The notes beneath the pieces are model-generated. The model was not told where the DNA came from and did not search any database. It was given only the letters and a program-made list of their open reading frames with translations. From Planctomycetota bacterium (lineage in GTDB: Bacteria; Planctomycetota; JAJSAM01; JAJVHW01), in assembly GCA_021776825.1 (NCBI GenBank), contig JAJFFG010000111.1:1-36121 (forward strand): a DNA stretch of 36,121 bases, written 5' to 3'. A program made the translations under genes and the position numbers. Below are positions 1-9,200 of the stretch, piece after piece (the first letter of the stretch is position 1; every line of letters starts with the position of its first letter).

Positions 1-62
1 AGGATCTCCCGGATCTCGCGCTCGCGAGCCGTCGCCTTCCGTCCCCAGCCTGCTTTGTCCAT
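1..62 (-). CDS. Partial CDS, N-terminus of an unknown protein
   Basis: Reading leftward from an ATG at 62, 20 complete codons run off the window edge. The peptide begins MDKAGWGRKATARE and is rich in Arg, Lys and Glu, so it looks soluble with no signal peptide. A strong Shine-Dalgarno (GGGAGGGA) lies about 6 nt upstream of the ATG, which is the main reason to call a real gene. A copy of the two-unit TGTGTGCCTTA repeat lies about 135 bp further upstream. Too little is visible to name a family. Confidence 0.55.
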   Translation of the reverse strand, partial: MDKAGWGRKATAREREIREI

Positions 63-195
63 CGCTGTCCCTCCCTGTGGTGAAGGGGCAGTCTCAGGCC
101 GTCACGCGGGGGCGCCAGATGGCTGGATCGGACGCGTACGGAGTAACGGACAACGGCGGTCGTCGCGCCGCGACGATGAGACCGCGGTTGCGCGC

Positions 196-217
196 TGTGT
201 ACTTCATGTGTGCCTTG
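196..217 (-). promoter_or_regulatory. Two-unit direct repeat, copy A
   Basis: TGTGTACTTCA is followed directly by TGTGTGCCTTG. The same arrangement of two 11-bp units recurs at 11911-11932 and 16920-16941, and in weaker form at 4610-4631. This copy lies about 135 bp upstream of the leftward gene that starts at 62. An 11-bp period places both units on the same DNA face, so a binding site is plausible, but the function is inference. Confidence 0.4.
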
Positions 218-259
218 CGGAGAGGGCGCCGAGCGCGCGTTGCCCGGACCCTCGGGTTG

Positions 260-284
260 GCTGCCGCCGCGAGCGCGCGGCAGC
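260..284 (-). terminator. GC-rich hairpin, possible terminator
   Basis: GCTGCCGC (260-267) and GCGGCAGC (277-284) form a perfect 8-bp stem with a 9-nt loop. It lies downstream of the leftward IPT-domain gene. There is no T-tract on the minus strand, so intrinsic termination is uncertain; in this GC-rich DNA some hairpins arise by chance. Confidence 0.25.
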
Positions 285-419
285 GTCACCGCGACCGTCG
301 CGCGAGGAGGGGCGAAAGAAGACACACGGTGACGAGATTCACAGTTCTCGGTATTCGAACCGTTGGGGGCGCACCGCGAGTTCGGGGTTCAGGCAACCCA
401 ACGCAGCCCGACGCCCCAC

Positions 420-1601
420 TCAGCGCCGACGGATCACGAAACTCGCGTCCATTCCGCCGGCCGAGACCGAGCCGACGATGCGGCGATCGTCCACGCTGTG
501 GATGTGCACGCCCCAGTTCTCGTCTTGCCCGGTCGGCAAGGGCGGTCGTTTCCGTGACGCTCCGAGCGTCGCCCAGAACCAGTAGTACGCCACGATCGCG
601 TCGTCTGGCGACTCGAGGTCTTCCCGGCGAATGGTGTAGGGCGCGGTTCGCGCGTCCACGTCGAGCGGGAGCCGCAGTTGGAACATCTCCCAATCGGGCG
701 TGCGGGTGGAGGTGCGCCGCCGTTGCCACGCCGTGAGCGAGAGCATGCCCGTTGCGTCGTCGTACTCCGCCGACCGCACGCGGAGCTTCTTGAACCGCGT
801 CTTGGGCCAGCGGCGGCCGGCTCGCACGCGGAGGGAGTTCCTTTTCATGCGCCCGAGCCGCGCCGGGGTCCCCGAGACGAGAACCGCGGCGCTGCGATGG
901 GTCCACCAGCCCCACGCGCCAGGGCGCTCGATCAATACGCTGAGGAGTCCACCGGGGGTCTCGGGGTGCAGCCTTGCCGTGAGCACTTCAGGAGTCGACG
1001 AGAGCACGTCGGCCTCCTTCCCCCCGACGAGGACGCTCCAGGGGAGCGGCCCGCTCCGGTCGGCGCCCATGTGCTTGCCATGGATGGCGATGACGTCTCC
1101 AGGAGCGGCCGTCGCCGGCTCGACGCGCTCGACGATCGAACCGACCACGGTGGTCAGGTCGTCTGTCTGCCACCACTCCCCGTTGGAGAAGAGCGCGACC
1201 GATCGGTTGGAGAAGGACCAGTTCCATGAGCCCGGCCGGATCGGGCCAAGGCGGGCTTCGGCCGGCACCCGCACGAGGATGCGGCCCGGCTCGACGAATT
1301 CGACGTCCCAGAACTTGATGGTCGTCTCCGAGATTGGTCCCAGCCGGAGTCCTCCGTCCCAGGTGACATCCGTCGTGATCTGGCGAAAGACCACGTCGTC
1401 GGTGGGCAGGCACGGACCGGTGATTTCGACCAGATCGCCAGGCCCGATCTCGATCGGCATCGAGAAGACGCGCTCGCACTCTGCGCCCGGCGCCGACGAC
1501 GCGGACAGGCACACCGCGAGCGCGATGGCGGCCGTCCGATGCAACCAGCGCCGCATGTGTACGCGCCCCGGGGACGAGCCGTGCAGGCCTTGCTCACTCA
1601 T
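420..1601 (-). CDS. Secreted protein with IPT/TIG-like domains
   Basis: This is a 393-aa exported protein. The ATG at 1601 is chosen because GGGAGG sits about 8 nt upstream; an open frame extends further but has no Shine-Dalgarno. A signal peptide is visible around residues 17-40 (RRWLHRTAAIALAVCLSASS, ending at Ala-Gly-Ala). The mature part has two stretches of the form 'P-G-D-x-[VI]-x-I-x-G', typical of immunoglobulin-like IPT/TIG folds: IEIGPGDLVEITGPCL and ATAAPGDVIAIHGKHMG. The C-terminal third is unassigned and rich in Arg and Trp. It follows the beta-helix gene by 20 bp, so the two are probably co-transcribed and both act outside the cytoplasmic membrane. The substrate is unknown. The IPT assignment rests on pattern only. 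Confidence 0.75.
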   Translation of the reverse strand: MSEQGLHGSSPGRVHMRRWLHRTAAIALAVCLSASSAPGAECERVFSMPIEIGPGDLVEITGPCLPTDDVVFRQITTDVTWDGGLRLGPISETTIKFWDVEFVEPGRILVRVPAEARLGPIRPGSWNWSFSNRSVALFSNGEWWQTDDLTTVVGSIVERVEPATAAPGDVIAIHGKHMGADRSGPLPWSVLVGGKEADVLSSTPEVLTARLHPETPGGLLSVLIERPGAWGWWTHRSAAVLVSGTPARLGRMKRNSLRVRAGRRWPKTRFKKLRVRSAEYDDATGMLSLTAWQRRRTSTRTPDWEMFQLRLPLDVDARTAPYTIRREDLESPDDAIVAYYWFWATLGASRKRPPLPTGQDENWGVHIHSVDDRRIVGSVSAGGMDASFVIRRR

Positions 1602-1621
1602 CTGGACCACCTCCCGCGGAC

Positions 1622-3763
1622 TCAGGGCTCGAGGATCGTGTCGAAGACGTTGCCCTCGAAGACACTCAGGGTGCCTGTGATCTGGACGTCGTGGACGGCG
1701 CTGCCGGTGAACGTGTCGCGGATGAGAGACGTCAGCTTCCCGCCCGCTTCGAGGCCGCATGCGCCACTGCCCGTGGCAACGCAGTCGGTGATCGAGTTGT
1801 CGTTCCCATAGGGAACGACGAAGCCGGATTTCCCGACGTCGAACGACTGGTTGCGATGGACCCGATTCCCGTCGCCACGGACGTCGAAGCCGTGCCGGAC
1901 GCTGTTACCGGTCTCGTTGTCATGGATGTCGTTGCCGTCGCCCTCGACGAGGAACCCGGAGCCCCACGCACCATCGCTCCCGTTGTGGCAGACCTCGTTG
2001 TCGGTGCCGTAGACCATGTAGTCCGCCGACAGTTCGACCCAGTCCTGCACGTTGGCGTACACGAGTGCCGGTCGCGGCTCCGCGGCCGCGTTGATCGCCT
2101 GGTTGTCCTCGACGGTGTTTCCGCTGCCGCCGACGATCACCCCGAAGTGGCCGCAAGCCACCAGGACGTTGCGCCGAACGACGTTGCGCGAGCCGCCCAC
2201 CCAGACCTTCTCCATGGAGAACATCGCCGCGAGCCCCTGCATGCGGTTGGCCTCGATCAGGTTGTTGTCACCGGTAACGTGGAGAGCAGGCGCCATCGAA
2301 GTCGAGCCATGCGAGCTGGAACGGTCCTCGATCACGTTGCGGAGCACGAGGTTGTCGTTGTCGAAGATGTCGATGAGCGCGTTCCAACTGCCCAGGCGGC
2401 GCGGATCGAAGATCCGATTGCCATCGATCGTGTTGCTCCCGCCGGTGGTCAGGATCGCGTGGCCCGCGAGTCCGACGAACTCGTTGCTCTCGACGACGTT
2501 CGAGGCTCCGCGAACTGCGAATCCGCCCGCAACCACCGCTCCGGACGAGAGTGAGTTGGCGCTGATCAGGTTGCCCGTACCGACGACCTCGAAGGCGAAG
2601 ACACCCGGCGCCGCGCCACGTCGCCGCACCGTGTTGCCGCGCAGGGTCGCGCCGCTGGTCACCGCGTTCACCGCCGCTCCCATCGAATACTCGATCGTGT
2701 TGTCCTCGACCACTCCGCCCAGCTCTTCACTGCGGATGACGATCGCCGGGCAACCCACCGTGACGTCTGGGTCCGTCAGCGCCCCCGGCGAAATCACCAC
2801 GCCGACCGGCGGGCCGTCGTAGTTCGCCACGTCGAGCAGCGAGAGCGGGGCGCGCGTGATCAATGACGGCTGCGGCAGCGTGGGAACGCCCATCGAGATC
2901 TCGTTGTCCACGATGGTGTAGAACGAGCCGACCACGCGCAGCCCATCGCCGGCGCGCCCTTCTGCGACGTTGTCAGTCAATGTTGCGTCGTCTCCGACGA
3001 CTTCGATCGCCACGCCGAATCCGTTTGTCACCGTGTTGCCGGAGACCGTGGTCGTGTTGCCCGTGACGACGATCCCATCGGGGCCCCAATCCAGCCGGTT
3101 GTCGCTGACGGTCGCCCGATCGCCGACCACGCGGACGCCGGTCGTGCCGTCGCTGACGTCGATCGCGTTGCCCGAGACGTGGGCGTCGTCACCCACCACC
3201 CGGATGAAGTCGTTCTGCCCGCGTGGCCCGAGTTGGGCGTCGGCGAAGAGCACTGCCTCGGCCGTGTTGCCCGTGACGACCGCGCGGTCACCGAGGACCA
3301 AGACCACCGCTTCGCCCGTCTCGGTGTACGTGATCGGCTCGAAGTGGTTGTCTTCGACCTGCGCGTCGGCGGCGCGGACGCTGATCGCGGACCGCCCTAC
3401 GAGCCCGCGCAGGTGCAGGCCCCGCACGGCGGCTCCGGCTGCCTTCAGGAGCACGGTACCGTTCTCGACGGTGACACCCTCGACCGCCGCGTCCTTCCCG
3501 CGGATCACGACGACCTTCGCGCCGTTCTTGCGGGCGCTGAAGACCGCGCCCTCGCCCCGGACGGTCACTCCGCGCCTACGGACCGTGAGCCGACCGGCGT
3601 AGCTGCCCGGAGCGAGAATCACGACGTCGCCCGGCCTCGCCCTGCGGAGCGCCTTGCGGTAGGACTTCACGTCCTCGGGAACGCGAATGTCCGCCGCCCG
3701 GGCCGAGGCGGCTCCCATCACGGTCAACAACGCGGTTGCGATCACGAGTGTGCGGGTGCTCAT
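1622..3763 (-). CDS. Secreted right-handed parallel beta-helix repeat protein
   Basis: The protein has 713 aa. The ATG at 3763 is preceded by AGGGGGA at good distance. Residues 1-24 form a signal peptide ending Ala-Arg-Ala. The mature protein consists almost wholly of PbH1-like repeats with the recurring pattern 'G-[ND]-x-[ND]-x-[VI]-x-x-N-x-[VI]', for example VVGDRATVSDNRLDW, VVGDDATLTDNVAEG and VEGDGNDIHDNETGN. The first 50 mature residues (IRVPEDVKSYRKALRRARPG...) match the 'probable periplasmic pectate-lyase-fold' start common in planctomycete and other surface beta-helix proteins. No catalytic residues can be named, so carbohydrate binding or cleavage at the cell surface is only a family-level guess. 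It is first in a two-gene leftward unit with the IPT-domain protein. Confidence 0.85.
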   Translation of the reverse strand: MSTRTLVIATALLTVMGAASARAADIRVPEDVKSYRKALRRARPGDVVILAPGSYAGRLTVRRRGVTVRGEGAVFSARKNGAKVVVIRGKDAAVEGVTVENGTVLLKAAGAAVRGLHLRGLVGRSAISVRAADAQVEDNHFEPITYTETGEAVVLVLGDRAVVTGNTAEAVLFADAQLGPRGQNDFIRVVGDDAHVSGNAIDVSDGTTGVRVVGDRATVSDNRLDWGPDGIVVTGNTTTVSGNTVTNGFGVAIEVVGDDATLTDNVAEGRAGDGLRVVGSFYTIVDNEISMGVPTLPQPSLITRAPLSLLDVANYDGPPVGVVISPGALTDPDVTVGCPAIVIRSEELGGVVEDNTIEYSMGAAVNAVTSGATLRGNTVRRRGAAPGVFAFEVVGTGNLISANSLSSGAVVAGGFAVRGASNVVESNEFVGLAGHAILTTGGSNTIDGNRIFDPRRLGSWNALIDIFDNDNLVLRNVIEDRSSSHGSTSMAPALHVTGDNNLIEANRMQGLAAMFSMEKVWVGGSRNVVRRNVLVACGHFGVIVGGSGNTVEDNQAINAAAEPRPALVYANVQDWVELSADYMVYGTDNEVCHNGSDGAWGSGFLVEGDGNDIHDNETGNSVRHGFDVRGDGNRVHRNQSFDVGKSGFVVPYGNDNSITDCVATGSGACGLEAGGKLTSLIRDTFTGSAVHDVQITGTLSVFEGNVFDTILEP

Positions 3764-4033
3764 CGGTGTTCCCCCTGCTCCCGTGAAACGGGGAGCGCGA
3801 GGAGCCGCAGTCGCCCCGCCCCTCCGACGATCCTGGTCCGCATTGTCGACACCCTCTCACTCCCGTGTCCCGGGAGTTGTGCAGGCACGGCTACTCCATG
3901 CCTCTACTGACCCCTACTGCCGTCGCCACCGGGCCGGAGACAGACAAAAGGCGAATTCCGCAACGTCTTCGCCCCGCCGGGCGCCTGTGCAGTTGCCGGG
4001 AGTCGCGCGCCGATCCGATCCAGCGCGCATTCG

Positions 4034-4432
4034 TCACCTCGATACGTTCCAGTCCAGATCCTGACCGTCAGGTGTGCTCAGCCTGTACTTCACCGTCGTG
4101 CCCGCGTCCTCGTACGCCTCGAGTACGACGTCCATGACGACGGTCCCGGGGCTCTTGAGCCCCCTGAGGCGGTAGGTGAATGGGCCGGACTCGCGCAGCT
4201 CGTTTTCGGTAACCACGGGGCGTTTGTCGCCGTTCATGATGCGGGTCAGACAGTCCGCCCGCCCCGGACCCTCGTTGTCGAGCCGGATCAGCGCCCCGGA
4301 CGACGCGTCGAATCGCGCCTCGGCGCGCTCGCCGGGTGCGAGGGCCACCGTGCCCTCGACCGTCACCATCGAGCTGCAGGCAGCGAGCAACGCGCCCGCG
4401 ACGAGAACCGTGATCAAGGAACGGATGCGCAC
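4034..4432 (-). CDS. Small lipoprotein of unknown function
   Basis: The protein has 132 aa. A GTG start at 4432 is chosen because GAGGAGG lies about 7 nt upstream and the frame then begins directly with a lipoprotein signal: RIRSLITVLVAGALLAAC, with the lipobox LLAAC placing the lipidated cysteine at residue 19. The mature part is a beta-rich domain of about 110 residues with a central Cys (RADCLTRIMNG) and no motif I can assign to a family. It is likely anchored in a membrane facing the periplasm. A candidate -10 (TAGGGT) lies at 4524-4529 and a copy of the dispersed repeat lies about 180 bp upstream. Confidence 0.75.
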   Translation of the reverse strand: MRIRSLITVLVAGALLAACSSMVTVEGTVALAPGERAEARFDASSGALIRLDNEGPGRADCLTRIMNGDKRPVVTENELRESGPFTYRLRGLKSPGTVVMDVVLEAYEDAGTTVKYRLSTPDGQDLDWNVSR

Positions 4433-4523
4433 CGGGGACCTCCTCGTCGGCCCGCCGTCGCAGCGGGCACAGAACTCGTTGAGCCGGCGACACGCCGTCG
4501 CGAGAGCGATAGCGCCGCCCATC

Positions 4524-4529
4524 ACCCTA
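4524..4529 (-). promoter_or_regulatory. Candidate -10 element for the small lipoprotein gene
   Basis: On the minus strand this reads TAGGGT, the TAnnnT form seen before several other starts in this window. It would start transcription near 4517, giving a leader of about 85 nt with a strong Shine-Dalgarno at its end. No clear -35 is visible. Confidence 0.25.
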
Positions 4530-4609
4530 CTGCGCGGCCGGCCGATGCGGCGACAGGGCGCCATCGAATCCACGGGCGCTCGCCGCCACGCCTGTCCTCG
4601 TGGCGGCTG

Positions 4610-4772
4610 TGTTCGCACCATGTGTGCCTTGAGGAAACCCAGTTCGCGTGGGCTCCGGTGGGGTCTGGGCTGGAGCGCGTTGGGTGGTGCTCTATGCAGT
4701 GGGGCTCGGGGCGCACCAACGACAGCAACCGCATCGCCGACGGGCTGGGCGTGGACCTGCAACCGGGGAGGG
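4610..4772. repeat. Diverged repeat block, copy B
   Basis: This block starts with the dispersed unit (TGTGTGCCTTG at 4621-4631, with a weak partner at 4610-4620). It continues into about 110 bp that match the block at 16920-17060, sharing ATGCAGTGGGGCTCGG, then CACCAAC, then ATCGCCGACGG and CTGGGCGTGGA. Read on the + strand both copies can encode MQWGS..TN..NRIADGLGVD; read on the minus strand both can encode HAQ.VGD.V.VVG. I cannot tell which frame, if either, was coding. In both places it lies upstream of a leftward gene or gene remnant. Confidence 0.55.
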
Positions 4773-4805
4773 AGAGACCGATGTCGGCGCGGCGAAGCGC
4801 CGTCG

Positions 4806-4988
4806 GTGGAGGCGTACGCCCACGCGCACCGCTGCGGGATCACTCACCGCGACGTCAAGCCGAGCAACGTGCTGGTGGACGCCACTGGCGAACCGCGCAT
4901 CACCGACTTCGGGCTGGCGAAACCGATACACGATGGCGTGGCTGGCGATCTGGATGTCAGCTCGCTGAAGGGCACGCCGCGCTACTCT
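4806..4988 (+). pseudogene. Ser/Thr protein kinase catalytic-core fragment
   Basis: About 60 codons encode the middle of a Hanks-type kinase: an alpha-E/catalytic loop stretch with AHAHRCGITHRDVKPSN (HRDVKPSN at 4845-4868), the DFG motif (GEPRITDFGLAKP, DFG at 4905-4913) and the start of the activation segment (LKGTPRYSS, where GTPAYMSPE would be expected). The N-lobe with the Gly-rich loop and Lys is absent, and the frame leaves kinase homology at about 4988, where it runs into the 3' end of an opposing gene. There is no Shine-Dalgarno or plausible start. It is a remnant of a rightward kinase gene that once stood here. Confidence 0.8.
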
Positions 4989-6205
4989 TCGGGGTCGACC
5001 CAGCGAAACCCGTGTAGGACCAGCAACGCCACGTATCGGTCGGCCACGATGTCCGGTAGGTCGTGCGCTTTCTCGACGCGGTAGTCGTGCTCCCAGAGCG
5101 CCGAGTCATCGTGCGCAGACGAGTACCAGTCCGAGTTTCTCCGCATCAGGAAGCGCTGCGTCGGGCGTCCGCCGATCGCTGCCCGCTCGTCCTGCGAGAG
5201 CGCCCGCGTGCCGATTTCGCGCGCTTCGAGCAGACGCTCTTGCAGAGTGTCCCACATGCTCTCAACGGATCCGTCGGGGGCTTCGAGGCGCAGCGGATGG
5301 GCGGGGGGCGGCGCGACGCCGCGCGGGGGCGATCCACCTTGCGATCGGACTTCCTCCGCGTCCGTCCAGGGTTCGAAGCGGCTCCACCGCTGCCGTTCGC
5401 TCCACATCGGAAGCACGAGGACAATGGGCGGGGCGGCCTCGGCGGCGATCCCAACGGCCTTGCGCCGGCGTTCGACGACCAGCGCGCCGTCGACCGTCCG
5501 TTGCAGGCGCGTGCTGACCCACTCCGGACCGAGGAGCACGCCGCTGAAGCGCGTGTCCGTGAGCAACAGCGTCTGGCGTTCGTCCTCCCAGGCCGGCTCG
5601 TCCAGCGTTCTCTCGGTCAGCAATTCGGCGCCGACCCATCCGCGCAGCGACACCCCTGCGTCGGGAAGGACCTCGAAGGTCACGTGGGAGACCGAGAGGT
5701 ACTCCGGCCCCTCGAGGTCATCAAAGAGCGTGATGGCCAGCCAGTCGATGCCTGGTGCGTGTTCGGCCGCGGACGCCCCCTGGTTCCGGAACGTGGCCAC
5801 CTCCATGGGACGGGCGAGGAACGGCCCCGGACGGGCAGAGGCCCAGGTCGTCGGCCGCGGAAGCGCTGAGACGCATCCAGGAACGAGCGCGAGCGCGGCG
5901 AGTGCGATGCAGAGTGCCGCAACTGCCCGCGGAAGCGCGCGATCGATGGATGCGCTCGCGCGCCCTGCGCTGACGCCCTCTTCGGCAGGCCGCGTCGCGC
6001 CGAGCTGTTCGATCTTGACCATCGCGGGTAGCAGCTCGCGGATGGATTCCGCCAGGTCCGGGTGACGTTCGACGTACTCCACGATGCTGGGGTCCTCGCC
6101 GGCGCGCAGGCGCTCCAGGAACTCCTCCGCGAGCCGCTCGAGTGGATCGCGGTCGGCCGTGGAGTTCGGCCCGCCGTGCATCGACTCGTCGTCCGAGCCA
6201 CTCAT
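4982..6205 (-). CDS. Membrane-anchored exported protein carrying a kinase-type N-terminal leader
   Basis: The protein has 407 aa. Residues 19-70 (DPLERLAEEFLERLRAGED... ELLPAMVKIEQLG) are nearly identical to the leader of the kinase encoded just upstream, and the DNA is also near-identical over about 200 bp. At residue 84 the similarity stops, exactly where the kinase domain would begin. A hydrophobic segment with a lipobox-like end follows (residues 91-111, AVAALCIALAALALVPGC). The remaining 300 residues look extracytoplasmic and match no family I recognise. It starts 7 bp after the kinase stop, so it is co-transcribed. The original lipoprotein may have started internally, but I see no ATG or GTG with a Shine-Dalgarno before the hydrophobic segment, so a fusion by recombination fits best. 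Topology (lipoprotein or single-pass) is uncertain. Confidence 0.7.
   Translation of the reverse strand: MSGSDDESMHGGPNSTADRDPLERLAEEFLERLRAGEDPSIVEYVERHPDLAESIRELLPAMVKIEQLGATRPAEEGVSAGRASASIDRALPRAVAALCIALAALALVPGCVSALPRPTTWASARPGPFLARPMEVATFRNQGASAAEHAPGIDWLAITLFDDLEGPEYLSVSHVTFEVLPDAGVSLRGWVGAELLTERTLDEPAWEDERQTLLLTDTRFSGVLLGPEWVSTRLQRTVDGALVVERRRKAVGIAAEAAPPIVLVLPMWSERQRWSRFEPWTDAEEVRSQGGSPPRGVAPPPAHPLRLEAPDGSVESMWDTLQERLLEAREIGTRALSQDERAAIGGRPTQRFLMRRNSDWYSSAHDDSALWEHDYRVEKAHDLPDIVADRYVALLVLHGFRWVDPEE
5957..6153 (-). repeat. Kinase-leader duplication, copy 1
   Basis: This segment and 10299-10495 are near-identical direct copies, offset by 4342 bp with no length change. They encode the same leader helix bundle at the N-terminus of two consecutive genes. 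The similarity ends sharply at the point where the kinase domain begins in the other copy. This indicates a recent duplication or gene conversion inside the operon. Confidence 0.85.
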
Positions 6206-6212
6206 GGCAGGC

Positions 6213-9200
6213 CTACCTCTCGTTCCCCGCGGCGTCTCGGGCCGCGCTCACCACCTGTTCCGCCTCGCGCAGGCTCCGAAGATCCGATTCGGATGCCTTC
6301 GGACCTCGCACCTTTGTCGGCGTGGGCGATGTGGGCGCCTGTTGCGGCACCGCTGGCGCCGCCAACGCGCTCTCCTCGACGACCGCTCGAATCGCAGCGA
6401 TCTCACGCTCGGCCTCATCCAGCCGGCCCAGCCCCGCCAGCGCCATTGCGACGAAGGCGCGGCGGCCGATGTCGGCGGTCTTGTTGACCGTCTGAACTGC
6501 GTCGGCCCGTCGAAGGGTCGCGAGTGCCGCCTCGAAGCCGCCGACGCGGTACTGGGCCCTGCCGAGGTTGACGACAAACGAGCTTCGGGTCGAAGCGAGG
6601 CGCTCGGCGGCGGTCGCCCAGCGCAGGGCCCTCGCGTACTCGTCCGCAGATCGGTTGCGTGTCGTCACGACGATGCGACTCTTCCCGAGGATGAAACTCG
6701 CGTTGTCAGCGCGCCCCGTGGCGACCCTCGCGGCGTGCGCTCTGGCGCGATCCGAGAGTGTCGCGTCGGACGCGATGCGAGCGAGTACGTCCTCCCTCAG
6801 AACCTCTGACTCGAACAACCGGTCAACGACGTCGTACATCGCCAGGATCTCCTGCTGTTCGTCCCCGAGAATGCGCGCGTATCGTTCGAGTTCTTTGCGC
6901 GTGAACTCGCGTGATGTGCGCTCGTCGGCAAGTCCGAGCAGGGCGTCCATGTCCAGGAGGTGCTGCCGAACCGTCCCGTCGCCCGTGCTGAGAAAGATGC
7001 GGTCGCCGGACGCGGTGACTGCGCACGTCCATGGATACGCGTCCGCATCGGAAGCGAATGTCTCGAAGATCGGCCCGGAGGGATGCTCCACAATGTATGC
7101 GTGCCAGTCCGACCGCGCCCACCGGCCCCGGAAGGAGACCCACACAGGACCGCGCCGCAGTCGAACGGTGCTGAACGATTTGAGGTTCGCCGGAACGACT
7201 CGCATCCCCGCTTCAGGCGTCCACTCGACGAACTCCTCAGATCCGCAAGTCGGGGGCACGAGGTCGGGTAGCCGCGTGCCGGTTGGTCCCCACGACTGCA
7301 CCGCACTGTCGTTCCCTGAGAGCCAGATCGTCCCTGGACCCAGGTCAGCACGAACTCCAGGTTCGAATTCGACCTCCTCCCAGCCTTGGAGGCGACCCAC
7401 GTGCAGCAGCGACCAGAGCTCGCGCTCCCACGACGCGGTCGTCGTCGCCACGCTCTCGCCGTCGGCGAGGAACATCGCCGCAACCTTGACGGTCGTTTCC
7501 GCTTCACCGTCGGGTCGCATCGGCGCTATCGACAGCAACTCGTGACCATCGAGGTCGTAGACCAGGACTCTGGAGCCAGCGTCCTTCGACACTCGCACGA
7601 CAAGGAACCTGTCGCCCTTCGGCGACACGTCGAGCGAGCCGAACTCGCATCCACGCGGCGCGTCCAGGTGGAGTCGGGGGACTCCATCGCTGCTCCAGAG
7701 AGTGACCCTCTCGTCGGTTGAAGTGAGGAGCGAACGGCCGTCCGGGAGGAACGTCACGCGGGGGACCCACCACTCATCCTGTCTCCCCAGGGAACGAATG
7801 CGTCGGCCGTCGACGGAGGCGAGAGTCAGGCGTCGCCTTCGCGAGAAGCCGAATCCCCGCGGCCCCAGTACGAGCCGGTCCTCGGTTGGAGACAGCCGGA
7901 CCGCAGCCGCCCTATCGGTAGGGACTGACGGGAGTTCGCCCGGATTGCAGGACCAGAGGCGAATGCGATTCCCAGAGCCCGTAGCGGCCATGACGCCGTG
8001 GGCAGAGAGGGCGATGCACGACTGCGACTCCGCCGCGACGTCCACCGTCCCCGTGTCGCCGAACGGGTCGATCAGCATGAACCGGCCTTCGCCGAGAATC
8101 GCGGCCGTCTTCCCGTCACGCGAGTAGACGAAACTCTGGGGCGTCCAGCTCCCGCGCTCTGATCCAAACGGCGTTACCGAAGGAGTGCCCGCGTTGCGCC
8201 AGACCACGACCCGCCCCCCGCTGAACACGGCGGCGGCGGCCTCGCGCTCCTCGGCATCGAACAGGAACGCACGCGACTCCGCAGGGAACGAGTCCGCGTT
8301 CTCCCAGGTCGAATCATGCACTTCACCGCCGCGGACGCGGATTGACTGGAGGATGCCCTCACCCGGTAGCTGACCCGCGGCCCATTCAGCGGAGGGGGCC
8401 GCCGTGAAGCACACCCCGTAGGCACCCGCCTCGTTCGGGATCGAGGCGATTCCGGCAAGTCGCACTGACGACGCGTACCGACTGTTCTCCCAGACGGTTC
8501 CAGTGCTGACTTCCCAGACACTTACGGAGGCGTCGTCGCGAACGAGCGCGACCGCCGCCGCGTCGGCCGTGATCGCGGCTGCCGTCACGCGGCCAGGTGC
8601 CTCCGGCGACTCCGCGATGCGTCGGCCACCCCAGTCCCACAGAGCGACGCCGCCCTGCTCGGTCAGTGTCACCAGGCGCTCGGCCGAGTTCGCGGTGGCT
8701 GCAAGCATCTCCGGGATCGTGGTGACGAGCGAGCCGTCGCGCGACCAGATGTGTGTCCGTCCGGGCCGGGGCTTCAGGAGCGGGCCGAGCACTGACGTTG
8801 CGATCCGGTCGCCTGCCGGTGAGATTGCGAGCTGCGCGACGCTCCCGCCGCAGTCCATCGTTGCCGACACCTGCCCGGACGCGAGGTCCGCAACGCCGGC
8901 CATGTCACTACTGGATGCCCATGCAACGAAGTGCCCCGCGGGGTCGAAGGCAACGTGCGTCACGTGCTTCGCTGGCACGGAGATGGTCGCGCGCCACTGC
9001 GATCCGGCCAGCGCCGCTCGGAGTTGTGAGACCGTCTCGGTTCCCGGCTCTGCACGAACGCACTCGCGTGCGAGAAGGAGCGACAGCATCGGATCCTCGT
9101 CACGCGCGAGCAGCGAGGCGTGAGCGACGGCAAGCGAGCGAGCGGTTCGCGACGCTCGCCTTAACTCCGAAAGTGCCTCGTCCTTCGCGTCCCGCTCTGC

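Larger units (their letters stand above)
63..419. other. Intergenic region between two leftward genes
   Basis: No convincing gene is seen here; the open frames crossing it have no Shine-Dalgarno and no recognisable protein features. It holds one copy of the two-unit direct repeat (196-217) and a GC-rich hairpin (260-284). It should contain the 3' end signals of the IPT-domain gene and the promoter of the partial gene at 1-62. Confidence 0.5.

Noticed and set aside
340..400. tRNA-like TTCGAAC stretch
   Set aside because: The surrounding bases do not fold into a cloverleaf and there is no matching acceptor stem.
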